Assembly (NCBI GenBank): GCA_021651055.1
Contig: JAJHOH010000001.1
Location: forward strand, 4,034,001 to 4,098,000
Origin: Candidatus Manganitrophus morganii
GTDB lineage: Bacteria; Nitrospirota; Nitrospiria; SBBL01; Manganitrophaceae
Direction of reading: 5' to 3'
DNA: 64,000 nt
Position 1 is the first letter of the stretch, and each line of letters begins with the position of its first letter. This document shows positions 42,451-51,691 of the stretch, in pieces. Both the position numbers and the translations under genes were made by a program. Under the pieces are notes generated by a model that was given only the letters and a program-made list of their open reading frames with translations, was not told the DNA's origin and did no database searches.

Positions 42451-44547
42451 TTACCAGAGCACCTTCCCCCAGCCCGCTCCCTCTTTTCGAATGAGCACCT
42501 TGCTCTGCTTCCATTCGTCCGGGGGGGGGACGACCTTGCCGTTTTGGTCGACCAGCCGGGTGATCACCACATTGGCGGAAGCCAGCTCTCCGGCGAGCGA
42601 AAAGTTGGCGATGGAGACTTTGACGACCGGATGGTCGCGGAAGATCTCTTGCAGGATGCGGGTCCGGCCGTCGGAGAGATTGCTGATTTGCATCAGGGCG
42701 GCCATGTCCCTCCCTTCGTAGGCTTTCTTCAACTTCGATAAAATTTCGCCGACCACCTCGATATCGGGCCGCGCCGGAACAACCGGCGGCGGGGTCTGTT
42801 TTGCGATCTTCGTCTCGGCTGAGGGGGGCGGGCCGGAGGCTTTGGCGGGATTTTCCGTGGCGGCCTTCGGCGTCTTCATCGGTTTGGGGCTTGGCGCGGA
42901 GGTCGCCTTGGCGAGTTGCGTCTGCGCCTCCTCTTTCGCCTTTTTGAACCCTTGGTCGGCGCGGACGAAGAAGTCTTTTGCCTCTTCCAGCGTCGCGCCG
43001 GCCTCTTCATATTGTTTCCGGTTCATCAATTCGCTTCCCTTTTGGAATGCTTTGGCCCCTTTCCTTTCCAAGTCGGCTGCATGCAAATAAAGCTGGGAGG
43101 CGCGATGGCGGGCATCGAGCCGATCGGCCTCGAAATTGGATTCGGAGACGTTGCTCTGTGCTTTCCGTGCCTCGGTCTCGATCTCATTCGCTTTCGCCTG
43201 CGCGGCCTCGATCGGATCTTCCTGTTTCGGCTCCGGAGGGGCGGGGGTGCTGACCGGGAGGGGAGCCGGCGCCGGTTCAGGCGGCGCGACCGGCTGCTCC
43301 ACCGGACGCGGTGGGGGCGGGGAAACTGCCGCCACCGGCTCGGGAGCCGATTCCGAATCAGAAGAAAAGAAGTAGACCCCTCCAACGATCAGGACGACCA
43401 ATCCAACGACGCCGGCGAAGATCGGGAGCAATCGTTGCCCTTGACCCGCGTGAGTCTGGCCCGACGGGGGAGGAGGGGAGAGGGTATGCGTTTTCTCGGG
43501 CAAGTCGGATCCCGGTAAGGGAACCGGGGTGAACTTTCCGGTCGGCGGACGTTGAAGGGGAGGGGGCGTTTTGGGAGAAGCGAACTCTCCGCTTCTCTTC
43601 GGATCCGTTCGTCCGGGAAGCATCGCCGTCGATTCTTCTTCGTCGACCGGTTGTCCCGGCGCCGGCGTGGCGTCCGAAGGGAGGGAGATCGCCCGCGTCA
43701 TCGTCCGGTCGAGGGTATCTTCGTCGGAATTCTCATTTCCGAGATTCCGGATCTTCTCGATCAAAGTTGCCGCGTCCGAAACACGCTCCTGCGCCTGTTT
43801 TCTCAGCAGCGATTGGACGAGCGTTTGAATGGGGGAGGGGATATGATCGGGGAAGGTGAGGTTGAATTCCTGCGGCTCGTAAATCAGCTTGGCGATGATC
43901 GACATCCGGGAGAGCCGCTCGAACGGGGTCGTTCCGGTGAGCATTTCATAGAGGACGATGCCGAGCGAGTAGAGATCGCTCCGCCCGTCCATCGCTTCTC
44001 CGCGCGCTTGCTCCGGCGACATGTACTCCGGGGTGCCGATGATCTGGCCGGTGGCGGTCACGGAGATTTCGTCGGTGGCGGCGGCAATGCCGAAGTCGGC
44101 GAGCTTCACCCTTCCCCGGCTGTCGACCATGACGTTGCTCGGCTTGATATCCCGGTGGACAATTCCTTGCGCATGGGCATAGGCGAGCGCCTCCGCCATC
44201 TGCAGGGCGACCGAGAGCGCCTGCTCCAGAGAGAGGGGTCCTTTCTCCAGGATGACCTGCTTGAGGTCCTTTCCCGGAAAGAACTCCATGACGATGTATT
44301 GCGCGTTCTGATCTTCCGAAACGTCGTAGACGCGGATGACGTTCTCATGGTCCAGCCGGGCCATGGCGCGGGCCTCGCGCTGAAAGCGTTTTACAAAGGA
44401 GGTGTCGCCGGTGTATTGGGCGTGAAGGACTTTGAGAGCGACGATTCGATTGAGCGATTTGTGGACCGCCTTGTAGACGATCCCCATGCCGCCGCGCGCG
44501 ATCTCCCCCTGGATTTCGTATTTACCTGAAAAAAGCTGGTTTTCCAT
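42451..44547 (-). CDS. Membrane Ser/Thr protein kinase (PpkA/PknB type)
   Basis: 698 residues. Kinase domain at about 8-270: Gly loop GEIARGGMGIVYK, K39, HRDIKPSN (catalytic D133), DFG 151-153, and GTPEYMSPEQ. A Pro-rich juxtamembrane stretch follows, then one membrane segment at about 373-395. Outside it there is a Pro/Ala-rich region, a helical coiled-coil region (about 440-560) and a C-terminal NTF2-like domain (EILSKLKKAYEGRDMAALMQ). It likely senses envelope signals and phosphorylates the FHA protein; the PP2C gene downstream would reverse that. Confidence 0.93.
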   Translation of the reverse strand: MENQLFSGKYEIQGEIARGGMGIVYKAVHKSLNRIVALKVLHAQYTGDTSFVKRFQREARAMARLDHENVIRVYDVSEDQNAQYIVMEFFPGKDLKQVILEKGPLSLEQALSVALQMAEALAYAHAQGIVHRDIKPSNVMVDSRGRVKLADFGIAAATDEISVTATGQIIGTPEYMSPEQARGEAMDGRSDLYSLGIVLYEMLTGTTPFERLSRMSIIAKLIYEPQEFNLTFPDHIPSPIQTLVQSLLRKQAQERVSDAATLIEKIRNLGNENSDEDTLDRTMTRAISLPSDATPAPGQPVDEEESTAMLPGRTDPKRSGEFASPKTPPPLQRPPTGKFTPVPLPGSDLPEKTHTLSPPPPSGQTHAGQGQRLLPIFAGVVGLVVLIVGGVYFFSSDSESAPEPVAAVSPPPPRPVEQPVAPPEPAPAPLPVSTPAPPEPKQEDPIEAAQAKANEIETEARKAQSNVSESNFEADRLDARHRASQLYLHAADLERKGAKAFQKGSELMNRKQYEEAGATLEEAKDFFVRADQGFKKAKEEAQTQLAKATSAPSPKPMKTPKAATENPAKASGPPPSAETKIAKQTPPPVVPARPDIEVVGEILSKLKKAYEGRDMAALMQISNLSDGRTRILQEIFRDHPVVKVSIANFSLAGELASANVVITRLVDQNGKVVPPPDEWKQSKVLIRKEGAGWGKVLW

Positions 44548-44614
44548 CGGAGAGCCGCTGAAAGGTGATGAATCGGTTGACGTTTCGGTTCAGACTTCTT
44601 GTAGACTGCCTGTA

Positions 44615-44643
44615 TTCATACCCCAAAATTGACGGGATTTCAA
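44615..44643 (-). promoter_or_regulatory. Possible sigma-70 promoter of the kinase operon
   Basis: On the - strand TTGAAA (44643-44638), 17-bp spacer, TATGAA (44620-44615). Start near 44608, about 60 nt before the kinase ATG. Confidence 0.4.
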
Positions 44644-44759
44644 CTGAATTTGTGGGGGGAGGAGGGGAAGCAGTGCTTTGACGTTTCATATTGGTCTTGT
44701 TATTTTCACATCCTGAATTTCATAAGAGCGAGGAAAAAGATGTTATCCGGAAAGAGCGA

Positions 44760-44960
44760 TTGACAAAAAACACGGCGCTTCTTCTTGTTTTTCTTCTGAT
44801 CGTCTCAACAATAACGGGATGCCGAGTGAAGATCGCCGGTGACGACTACATTGTCGGTCCATTTCCCACATCTAATCGAGGAAAAGAAGACCACAATCGA
44901 AATGTTCAAGAGCCGGCACCCAGAAAAACGGAAACGAAAAAAGAAGATAAGGAAAGATAA
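44760..44960 (+). CDS. Small lipoprotein, TTG start
   Basis: 66 residues. With the TTG at 44760 (GGAAAGAG just upstream) the product is MTKNTALLLVFLLIVSTITG followed by the lipidation Cys, a textbook lipoprotein signal. The mature part is hydrophilic and lysine/glutamate-rich (KTETKKEDKER). No family recognised. It diverges from the kinase gene and stands alone. Confidence 0.6.
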   Translation: MTKNTALLLVFLLIVSTITGCRVKIAGDDYIVGPFPTSNRGKEDHNRNVQEPAPRKTETKKEDKER

Positions 44961-45027
44961 GGACAAGAACTGATGATTGTGACAAGTAATGTCTGATAAT
45001 ATATATTATGTAAAGTTTTAGAGGTTT

Positions 45028-46173
45028 TTAAAGAGAGGACAAGCGAAAGGTATTTCCGGTTAGTTCATACTTCCACTTTGATAAATCAATTCGCCGCTCC
45101 CTTTTTGAATTCAATAACCCTTCCGTCGCGAGCTGTTGAAGCGCATCAGGATACCGGCCGTATCTCAAATAATAAAGATCGAGCGCAAAGAGAAGGTTGT
45201 CCCGCTCGATTCCCGCCCGGAGGGTCCTCATCTCCAGAATCGGCTGAACGGCATTGGAAAGGGTTACGTAAACCGACTTGAAGGCAACAATTGAAAAAAT
45301 CACCATTGCGGCGATGGTGATGCTGTTAAAAATGATTCGGATAATCTGCTGCTGCCTGGAGAGCTCTTTAAATGTGAAGCCCGACTTCTTGCGCTGGCTT
45401 TTTAACGACTCTTCCTTTGCCTTGATCCTTCCTTGAGAGATCAACTCGCTGAGCGCCTTGAAAACGGGAAAGGTCCCACTCTGCGCATGATCGACGATCT
45501 CCTGGACCGTCCGTTTCCCGTCGATCCAGGGGAGCAGCCAGGCCCCTTCTTCTTCCTCCGGCTCGGAGAGGTTTGCCATCGATTCGAAGGAGTCTTCCTC
45601 CTTCTTTTCAGACGCCTCATCGGCAGGCGCCGGGGGGGGCTCTTTGGGGAGCACCTCGAAGACCATCTCGGTGGAGGGAACTCTCTTTTTGAGGAGGGGC
45701 CATTCATCGGTCCGCGTCGCCCCTTCCATCAAGATGGAGTCGGTGCTCAGCGGCTCGATGAGCTGGGAATCGTACGATGTGTCTTTGGCCTCAAACTTAT
45801 AACTCCCCGATTTCCATTCGAAGAGCGAGAAGACCGTCTCTTCGGTGAGGATTCGATTTAGTTTTTTGACCGCGTCGGCCGGAAGGTGTCCCGCTTGGAC
45901 CAGGGCCCGCGCAAGCGGTTGGTTGTCCCTTTTCTGCGCCCTGAGAAGCGCCTTCAATTGATCGCTGCTGATCTTCTCCGCTTTGATCAGATTGTCGGCG
46001 AGCCGCGCATCTCCTTCTCCATCTCCCGCGGAGATGATTTGCCCTTGGTTGAACTCGATGAAGAGGGTGGTCTTTTCGCGGGTCAGCCTCAGAACCCCCT
46101 CTTTCTTTTGAAGGAGGATCATCTGGAAGATCTCGGGAAGTCCGAACTCTTCGATGGAGCCTTCTAGAGCCAT
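45028..46173 (-). CDS. DUF4388 protein with membrane segment and pseudopilin-like C-terminus
   Basis: 381 residues. N-terminal DUF4388 domain (about 1-100: LEGSIEEFGLPEIFQMILLQ, LFIEFNQGQIISAGDGEGD) of a kind found with gliding, pilus and signalling proteins. A Glu-rich linker follows, a winged-helix-like stretch (DGKRTVQEIVDHAQSGTFPV), one membrane segment near 290 (IFNSITIAAMVIFSIVAF) and a C-terminal region that resembles the soluble part of a type II secretion pseudopilin (DLYYLRYGRYPDALQQL). The combination is unusual. The ATG overlaps the end of the TPR membrane gene, so it ends the envelope operon. Confidence 0.78.
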   Translation of the reverse strand: MALEGSIEEFGLPEIFQMILLQKKEGVLRLTREKTTLFIEFNQGQIISAGDGEGDARLADNLIKAEKISSDQLKALLRAQKRDNQPLARALVQAGHLPADAVKKLNRILTEETVFSLFEWKSGSYKFEAKDTSYDSQLIEPLSTDSILMEGATRTDEWPLLKKRVPSTEMVFEVLPKEPPPAPADEASEKKEEDSFESMANLSEPEEEEGAWLLPWIDGKRTVQEIVDHAQSGTFPVFKALSELISQGRIKAKEESLKSQRKKSGFTFKELSRQQQIIRIIFNSITIAAMVIFSIVAFKSVYVTLSNAVQPILEMRTLRAGIERDNLLFALDLYYLRYGRYPDALQQLATEGLLNSKRERRIDLSKWKYELTGNTFRLSSL

Positions 46174-47996
46174 GATTCATTGCTCCAAATACGCATCAGG
46201 TCGAGTGTCGACGCGATGTAGAGAAGCACCATTGCGACGGGACCCCAGATCCATCGGCCGCTGTGTAGGTGCCAATGCGTTGATGAAAAGAGAACCTCGC
46301 CGAAAAAGAGATAACCGGCGAAGAAGTAGAAAAGAGATAAAAGGATAAATCCGACCACGGCCCGCTTCATGGCGAAATGCCCGCCGCCGGGAAAGAGGAA
46401 GAAAGGAAAGAGCTGGCGAGGAACCTTTTTTTCCTCGGACTCCAGAAGGGCCATATCACTTTTCTTGATCGATTTGAACTGGGTTCCGCACTGTCCGCAG
46501 AGATGATAACTTAAGAGGGTCCTCCGGCACCGATTGCAGATCGCCTTGTGGCAGAGGGCGCAAAAAGAGGCGTCGTAGAATCGCTCGAAAAGGAATGAGG
46601 ATATTCCCAGTCCGAAAAACAGCAGGAGGGCAACGACCGCGGATCGGTGAAGGGGGATCTTTCCGGCCATCCCCTGCCAGATTTTCTCGGCATGAGCGAT
46701 CTGGTCCGGATGGGGCGTCACCGCCTGGCGCCAGAGGTCCATCTTTTCGAATCGCTCGTCGATCAAGGGAAAATTGGGGAACTGGACGCTTTTTCGCGTG
46801 TAGCCTTCCACCCTGCCGTTATCCAGTGTTTTGGCGATTTCATACTCTCGGGTACCTTCCTCAAAGGAGAGCATCTCCCGATAGGCGAGACTCATGTTGT
46901 AGTGGGCCGAAACGAGTCCCGATTCGGCGTTCAGCGCTTGCCGATAGAGATCGATCGACCGGGGATATTCTTTCAAATAGAAAGCAAGATTGCCGAGATT
47001 GTTTAAAACCATCCCAGGGCGTTCATCAAGGGCTTCTTGATAAATTTCCTCGGCCCGGCGGTAATCTCCTTTTTGCGTCTGAAAAGAAGCATGGATCACC
47101 GCCCCCCGCCAATCCGGTTCGGCCGGATCGATTTCCGGCGGCGACCAGTAAAAATCTTCCTGATGGTTTCGGACCATCTGATTCAACATCGGACTTTTCG
47201 CCGTAAAAAAGGTGAGAAGAAGGGGAAGGCTCCAGACGGATAACCCGACGGCGCTCAGAAAAACAACGGCGATTCCCTTCTCGGAGCGGCTGTAAAATCC
47301 CCAGAAGAGGAGAAACGAGACCGAGAGGAACCATAAAATCGAAAGGCCGAAGACGAAAGGAATAAAAAGTACGCCGGCGAAAAAGAGGCCCGCCGCGACG
47401 GGATGGAAATATCCTCGTGATCCTTCATAGATCTTATGAATCCAGAGCGGACTGTATGAGAAGAACGAAAAGAGCAGAAAGGTCAACAACGCAAGAAGGA
47501 TTGCGAAAAAGGATAATATCAGAAAGGTCCCGGCGATCGAATGAGAAAACCAAAAATCATTGATTGTCAGTTGAAGGGCCGTGAAGTAGTGATTGACCAT
47601 CGCGGGAAGATCGGTCTTGCGACTTGTCCAGATGAGGTGGGAGAGAAAAAAGTGGGGTGCCGGCGAAGCGGGGGAGAAGGCAGCGGCCGCCTCCCCGATC
47701 TGCTCCGCCTCGGCGAGATCGCCCCTCTTTATCGCTTCCTCCGCTTTCAAGAGGAGGTAACCGGCGGCCAAATCGGATCGCTCGATCCCGCGGTCGGTTT
47801 TAAAGGTGTTGATCTGGCCCGATTTTAGGATCTCTTCAAAAGAAAGGGGCGGAGCCGGTTCCGGAGCCGGCACGGACGCGACCGGGATCTCTTCCGCGAC
47901 AGCGGTTTCTGCGATCACAGCGGGCGCTTCCGCTGTCGTAACCGAGGGGGTCGATAAAATAAAGACCACCCATAGAAAAATGATTTTATCCTTCAT
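46164..47996 (-). CDS. Polytopic TPR protein with Cys clusters
   Basis: 610 residues from ATG 47996. Signal peptide (IIFLWVVFILSTPSVTTAEA), a short helical region, several membrane segments (about 160-290), a TPR block (DYRRAEEIYQEALDERPGMV, EYPRSIDLYRQALNAESGLV), another membrane segment, two Cys pairs of zinc-ribbon type (FCALCHKAICNRC and HLCGQCG), and two more C-terminal membrane segments. Function unknown. The start overlaps plsY by 11 bp and its end overlaps the DUF4388 gene, so the three are coupled. An upstream in-frame ATG at 48026 is less likely because it blurs the signal peptide. Confidence 0.78.
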   Translation of the reverse strand: MKDKIIFLWVVFILSTPSVTTAEAPAVIAETAVAEEIPVASVPAPEPAPPLSFEEILKSGQINTFKTDRGIERSDLAAGYLLLKAEEAIKRGDLAEAEQIGEAAAAFSPASPAPHFFLSHLIWTSRKTDLPAMVNHYFTALQLTINDFWFSHSIAGTFLILSFFAILLALLTFLLFSFFSYSPLWIHKIYEGSRGYFHPVAAGLFFAGVLFIPFVFGLSILWFLSVSFLLFWGFYSRSEKGIAVVFLSAVGLSVWSLPLLLTFFTAKSPMLNQMVRNHQEDFYWSPPEIDPAEPDWRGAVIHASFQTQKGDYRRAEEIYQEALDERPGMVLNNLGNLAFYLKEYPRSIDLYRQALNAESGLVSAHYNMSLAYREMLSFEEGTREYEIAKTLDNGRVEGYTRKSVQFPNFPLIDERFEKMDLWRQAVTPHPDQIAHAEKIWQGMAGKIPLHRSAVVALLLFFGLGISSFLFERFYDASFCALCHKAICNRCRRTLLSYHLCGQCGTQFKSIKKSDMALLESEEKKVPRQLFPFFLFPGGGHFAMKRAVVGFILLSLFYFFAGYLFFGEVLFSSTHWHLHSGRWIWGPVAMVLLYIASTLDLMRIWSNESWL

Positions 47997-48582
47997 TGCG
48001 ATGGGCCTGCTCTTCCCGACCGGCAATCAGCCGCTGAATGTTCTCCTTATGTCGAATATACACCAAAATTGAAATTATGGTGGAGAAGAGGACAAATTTC
48101 ATTTCTGGTTTTAGGAGAACCGCCAGGAAGGGAAGGGCCGCAAACGCCGAGAGGGCGCCCACCGAGGAATATTTGCTAAAGGAGATCCCTGCGATCCAAA
48201 TCAGCAGGGCGATGAGGGCGATAAGGGGGGCGATCATCAAAAAAACGCCGAAGCTGGTGGCGACCCCCTTTCCCCCTTTGAATTTGAGGTATACCGGGAA
48301 GATGTGACCCAGGATGGCCGAGAGACCGACCAGAAGAAGTCCTTCTTCCGGAAGATTAAAAAGCCGGGCGGCGGCGACCGGGAGAAGCCCCTTGAGGAGA
48401 TCGCCGATCAGGGTCAAGGCGGCCGCTTTCTTCCCCGCCACCCGCATGACATTGGTTGCCCCGATGTTTTTGCTTCCCGCCTGCCGGGGGTCGACCCCCC
48501 CGCTGAATTTCGAGATCAGAAGGCCGACCGGAATCGATCCGACGAGGTAGGCGATGATCACCGATCCGAATTCAATCAGCAT
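47986..48582 (-). CDS. plsY: Glycerol-3-phosphate acyltransferase PlsY
   Basis: 198 residues, membrane protein. PlsY moves an acyl group from acyl phosphate to glycerol-3-phosphate, the first step of phospholipid synthesis. Landmarks: YLVGSIPVGLLIS, the conserved GSKNIGATNVMR loop, GDLLKGLLPV, LGHIFPVYLKFKGGKGVAT and further hydrophobic segments. It follows pgsA by 3 bp; both make phospholipids. Confidence 0.96.
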   Translation of the reverse strand: MLIEFGSVIIAYLVGSIPVGLLISKFSGGVDPRQAGSKNIGATNVMRVAGKKAAALTLIGDLLKGLLPVAAARLFNLPEEGLLLVGLSAILGHIFPVYLKFKGGKGVATSFGVFLMIAPLIALIALLIWIAGISFSKYSSVGALSAFAALPFLAVLLKPEMKFVLFSTIISILVYIRHKENIQRLIAGREEQAHRNEG

Positions 48583-48585
48583 CGT

Positions 48586-49128
48586 CTATTTGACCTTCAT
48601 CAAATTCACCTGCCGGCCGAATTTGATGAAGTATTGTCCGGCGGAGTAGATGGCGAGCGCCGTCGCGATCAGGAGAAGGAACAGTCCGATCTCATGAAAA
48701 TAGAACGCGGGGAGGTCGGTGATCAAGAAAATAATCGCGACCGTCTGAAGGAACATCTTGTATTTCCCCGTCCCCTCCGCGGCGATGATCACCCCTTCGG
48801 AGGAAGCGATCGCCCGGAAAGCGGTCACGGCGAATTCCCGCCCGATGATGACGATGGCGATCCAGGCCGGCACGCGGCCGTTCGCGACCAGCAGGATCAG
48901 GGCGGACACGATCAAAAGTTTATCTGCGACCGGATCCAAGAATTTTCCGAATTGGGTCACCTCCTTCCGCCGGCGGGCAAAGTAGCCGTCGAGGAGGTCG
49001 GTCAAGGAGGCGACCAGGAAAATCACTGCGGCAATGATCGCCGATGAGGTGGACGGCCGCGAGAAGAAAAAGATGAAGAACGGGATCAGCACGACCCGGA
49101 TCATGGTGAGGATATTCGGCAGATTCAT
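48586..49128 (-). CDS. pgsA: CDP-diacylglycerol-glycerol-3-phosphate 3-phosphatidyltransferase PgsA
   Basis: 180 residues from ATG 49128, the usual start MNLPNILTMIRVVLIP. It makes phosphatidylglycerol phosphate. The CDP-alcohol transferase signature is complete: DLLDGYFARR followed by GKFLDPVADK. Several membrane segments. A longer frame to 49275 would overlap the upstream acyltransferase gene by almost 90 bp and is not needed. Confidence 0.94.
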   Translation of the reverse strand: MNLPNILTMIRVVLIPFFIFFFSRPSTSSAIIAAVIFLVASLTDLLDGYFARRRKEVTQFGKFLDPVADKLLIVSALILLVANGRVPAWIAIVIIGREFAVTAFRAIASSEGVIIAAEGTGKYKMFLQTVAIIFLITDLPAFYFHEIGLFLLLIATALAIYSAGQYFIKFGRQVNLMKVK

Positions 49129-49186
49129 GACAGATCCGTTGACGTGTTGTTTTGGGATGGGGGCGGAAGCGGGATGGATATCACTC

Positions 49187-50104
49187 TTATTCTGGACCAT
49201 TTTTCTCCGGCTTCGTTTTCCAGCGTCGATGCATCCAGACCCATTGGTCGGGATACTGTTTGATGTGCTCTTCAATTCGGGAGGTAAAGCGCGCCGTATT
49301 GATCTCGACGTCTTTTGAATGTTCGGCGCTCTGCACCAGGGTCATCGGTTTCTCGATGCTGATCCGATGATGGTCGTTCGGAAGCCGCGTGATAAAGCAC
49401 ATCATCGTCGCCGCCCCGCTTCGCAGCGCGAGCTCCGCGGCGCCGGCCGGGGTGTAGGCTTTTTTGTTGAAAAAATTGACAAAGACGCCGTTGACCTTGG
49501 TGTCCTGATCGATCAGAAGACCGAGGATTTCTTTCTTTCTCAGAACGCCTAAGATTTTTTTTGACGAAGAGGGACTTCCCCGGCTGATCGTCTCCACCTG
49601 AAAGCGGGATCGATGTTGCACGATCCATTCGTCGATGCGCGGGTCGTAAAGGGGGGCGGCAATCACATGGAGCGGATAGCCGCGAAGCGACAGCGCCGCC
49701 GCCATCAGCTCCCAATTGCCGAGGTGGCCGGTAATCAGAATCGTTCCATTTTCCTCGCACTCGGCTTCTTTGAGATACTCTTCCCCTTCGATTGTAATCA
49801 ACGACTCGATCTGCTCGGGCTTCAGGTTTCCGAAATTGATGATCTCGATCAGCCCCTTCCCCAGATTTTGAAAACTCTTTTTCAGAATCTGGTGGAGCTC
49901 CCGCTCCGGTTTATCGGAGCCGAAAGCGATCCGAAGCCCCTCCAGCGACTTGGCCCTTTCTCTCCGGAGAAGGTAATAAAGAAGGGTGCCGATCATGCCG
50001 CCGAGGCGAACCCCCCATTTCCAGGAGAGCGGCCGGGTCAAAAAAGCAACCGAGGCTAATGCAGCAAAGATAAAAGAGCGGACCAGTTTTTTAGAAATTT
50101 TCAT
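49187..50104 (-). CDS. lpxL: Lipid A-type lysophospholipid acyltransferase (LpxL/HtrB family)
   Basis: 305 residues, one N-terminal membrane anchor. The family adds secondary acyl chains to Kdo-lipid A. The HxxxxE catalytic motif is HLGNWE, followed by LIDQDTKVNGVFVNFF and the C-terminal YPDQWVWMHRRWK, all typical. Which acyl chain is used cannot be told. Position beside the Kdo genes supports a lipid A role. Confidence 0.88.
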   Translation of the reverse strand: MKISKKLVRSFIFAALASVAFLTRPLSWKWGVRLGGMIGTLLYYLLRRERAKSLEGLRIAFGSDKPERELHQILKKSFQNLGKGLIEIINFGNLKPEQIESLITIEGEEYLKEAECEENGTILITGHLGNWELMAAALSLRGYPLHVIAAPLYDPRIDEWIVQHRSRFQVETISRGSPSSSKKILGVLRKKEILGLLIDQDTKVNGVFVNFFNKKAYTPAGAAELALRSGAATMMCFITRLPNDHHRISIEKPMTLVQSAEHSKDVEINTARFTSRIEEHIKQYPDQWVWMHRRWKTKPEKNGPE

Positions 50105-50122
50105 AAGCGGCCCTAGATGACG

Positions 50123-50719
50123 TCAGGCAGGCGGTGTGTGGGGTAAAAAAAATGCGTCGTTTTCTTTTCCGCCTTCTGTCTTTTCCCTTTCATGTTTTGT
50201 TTTTTTTGAAGCCTGAACGGAGAGGATGAAATCGATGACTTCCCGAATGGCCCCCTCCCCTCCCCTTTTTTTTGTGACCCAATCGACTTCCTGTTTGACG
50301 GCATCGACCGCGCTGGCGACCGCGATCGAAAAGCCGACCCTCCGAAGCAAAGAAAGATCGATGAGATCGTCCCCGATGAATGCGACCGCTTCATCTTGCA
50401 GACGATGTTTTGCTTTGATCATTTCGTATGCGGCCTCTTTGTCCCGGCTTCCCTGATGCACATCCTCGATGCCGAGCTCTTTGGCCCGCCAGGCGACCAC
50501 GGCAGACGAACGGCCCGAAATGATCCCGACCCCGATCCGCGCCCGTTGCAAGAGCCGGATGCCGTGGCCGTCATAAATCGAAAACCCTTTGATCTCCCGT
50601 CCGTTCTCATCAAAATAGAGGGTTCCGTCGGTCATCACCCCGTCGACATCAAGAAGGAGATAGCGGATTCGCATCGCCTTCTGCCGTCGCTGAGAAAGGG
50701 GGACCGGCCGGCGCTTCAC
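50123..50719 (-). CDS. kdsC: 3-deoxy-D-manno-octulosonate-8-phosphate phosphatase KdsC
   Basis: 198 residues, HAD family. It removes phosphate from Kdo-8-P. Motif I LLLDVDGVMTDG, then GFSIYDGHGIRLL, motif II IISGRSS, and GIEDVHQGSRDK, motif IV FIGDDLIDLSLL. The C-terminal tail after about 170 is Lys-rich. ATG 50719 or the internal MRIRYLL start (50674) are both possible; the stop of kdsD abuts the former. Confidence 0.94.
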   Translation of the reverse strand: MKRRPVPLSQRRQKAMRIRYLLLDVDGVMTDGTLYFDENGREIKGFSIYDGHGIRLLQRARIGVGIISGRSSAVVAWRAKELGIEDVHQGSRDKEAAYEMIKAKHRLQDEAVAFIGDDLIDLSLLRRVGFSIAVASAVDAVKQEVDWVTKKRGGEGAIREVIDFILSVQASKKTKHEREKTEGGKENDAFFLPHTPPA

Positions 50720-51691
50720 TTAGACGACCCCTTTTTTGAGGAGATCATGAAGATGAAGGATGCCGTCGACATGCCCGTCGGACCCCGCCACCACGAGGGT
50801 CGTGATCGCGTGTGATTCCATCATGTGAATCGCCTGCGCCGTCAGCGCTTCTTTTGAGATGGTTTTCGGACTCCGATTCATCACCTCGCGCGCCGGCAGG
50901 GAAAAGATATCCCGCCCTTCGTGATCGATCTTTTTGATCAGCCGGCGAAGATCCCCGTCGGTGATCACCCCCGCCAAATTTCCGGCGGCGTTCAACACGG
51001 TCGTCATCCCAAGCTTTTTGGCGGTCATCTCCAGGACGACCTCTCTCATCGGCGTCTCCTCGGCCACTTTCGGAATGTTGTTCCCGACGTGCATCGCATC
51101 TTCGACCTTGAGCAGAAGTTGTCGCCCGAGGGTGCCGCCGGGATGAAAGAAGGCGAAGTCTTCTTTTCGGAATCCCCGCTGCTGAAGGAGCGCGACCGCC
51201 AGCGCATCTCCCATCGCCAAGGTGGCGGTGGTGCTCGCCGTCGGCGCCAGCCCCAGCGGACAGGCCTCTTCCCGAATCGAGATATCGAGGACGACATCGC
51301 TCATCTTCGCCAAAGTTGATTTAATATTCCCCGTCAGGGTGATCATTTTCAGATCCATCCGCTTGATCGACGGCAAGATTCGAAGGATCTCCTCGGTCTC
51401 CCCGCTGTTGGAGATCAGAAGGGCGACATCTTCTTTCGAGACCATGCCGAGGTCACCGTGGATCCCCTCCGCGGGATGAAGAAAAAAGGCCGGGGTGCCG
51501 GTGCTGGCGAGGGTTGCCGCGATTTTCTTCCCGATCAACCCTGATTTTCCCATGCCGACGACCACGATGCGGCCTTTACTGTTGTAGCAAAGCTCGACCG
51601 CCTCGACAAATCGGCCGTCCATTCGATCGATCAGATCGGTGATCGCCTGGGCCTCGATTCTGAGGACCCGCTTGCCTTCTTCCAAGATCAT
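50720..51691 (-). CDS. kdsD: Arabinose-5-phosphate isomerase KdsD
   Basis: 323 residues from ATG 51691, whose ATGA overlaps the kdsA stop. It converts ribulose-5-P to arabinose-5-P, the first step to Kdo. SIS domain (about 35-170: [73 protein letters not shown]) then two CBS domains (about 205-320). Typical length for KdsD. Confidence 0.96.
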   Translation of the reverse strand: MILEEGKRVLRIEAQAITDLIDRMDGRFVEAVELCYNSKGRIVVVGMGKSGLIGKKIAATLASTGTPAFFLHPAEGIHGDLGMVSKEDVALLISNSGETEEILRILPSIKRMDLKMITLTGNIKSTLAKMSDVVLDISIREEACPLGLAPTASTTATLAMGDALAVALLQQRGFRKEDFAFFHPGGTLGRQLLLKVEDAMHVGNNIPKVAEETPMREVVLEMTAKKLGMTTVLNAAGNLAGVITDGDLRRLIKKIDHEGRDIFSLPAREVMNRSPKTISKEALTAQAIHMMESHAITTLVVAGSDGHVDGILHLHDLLKKGVV

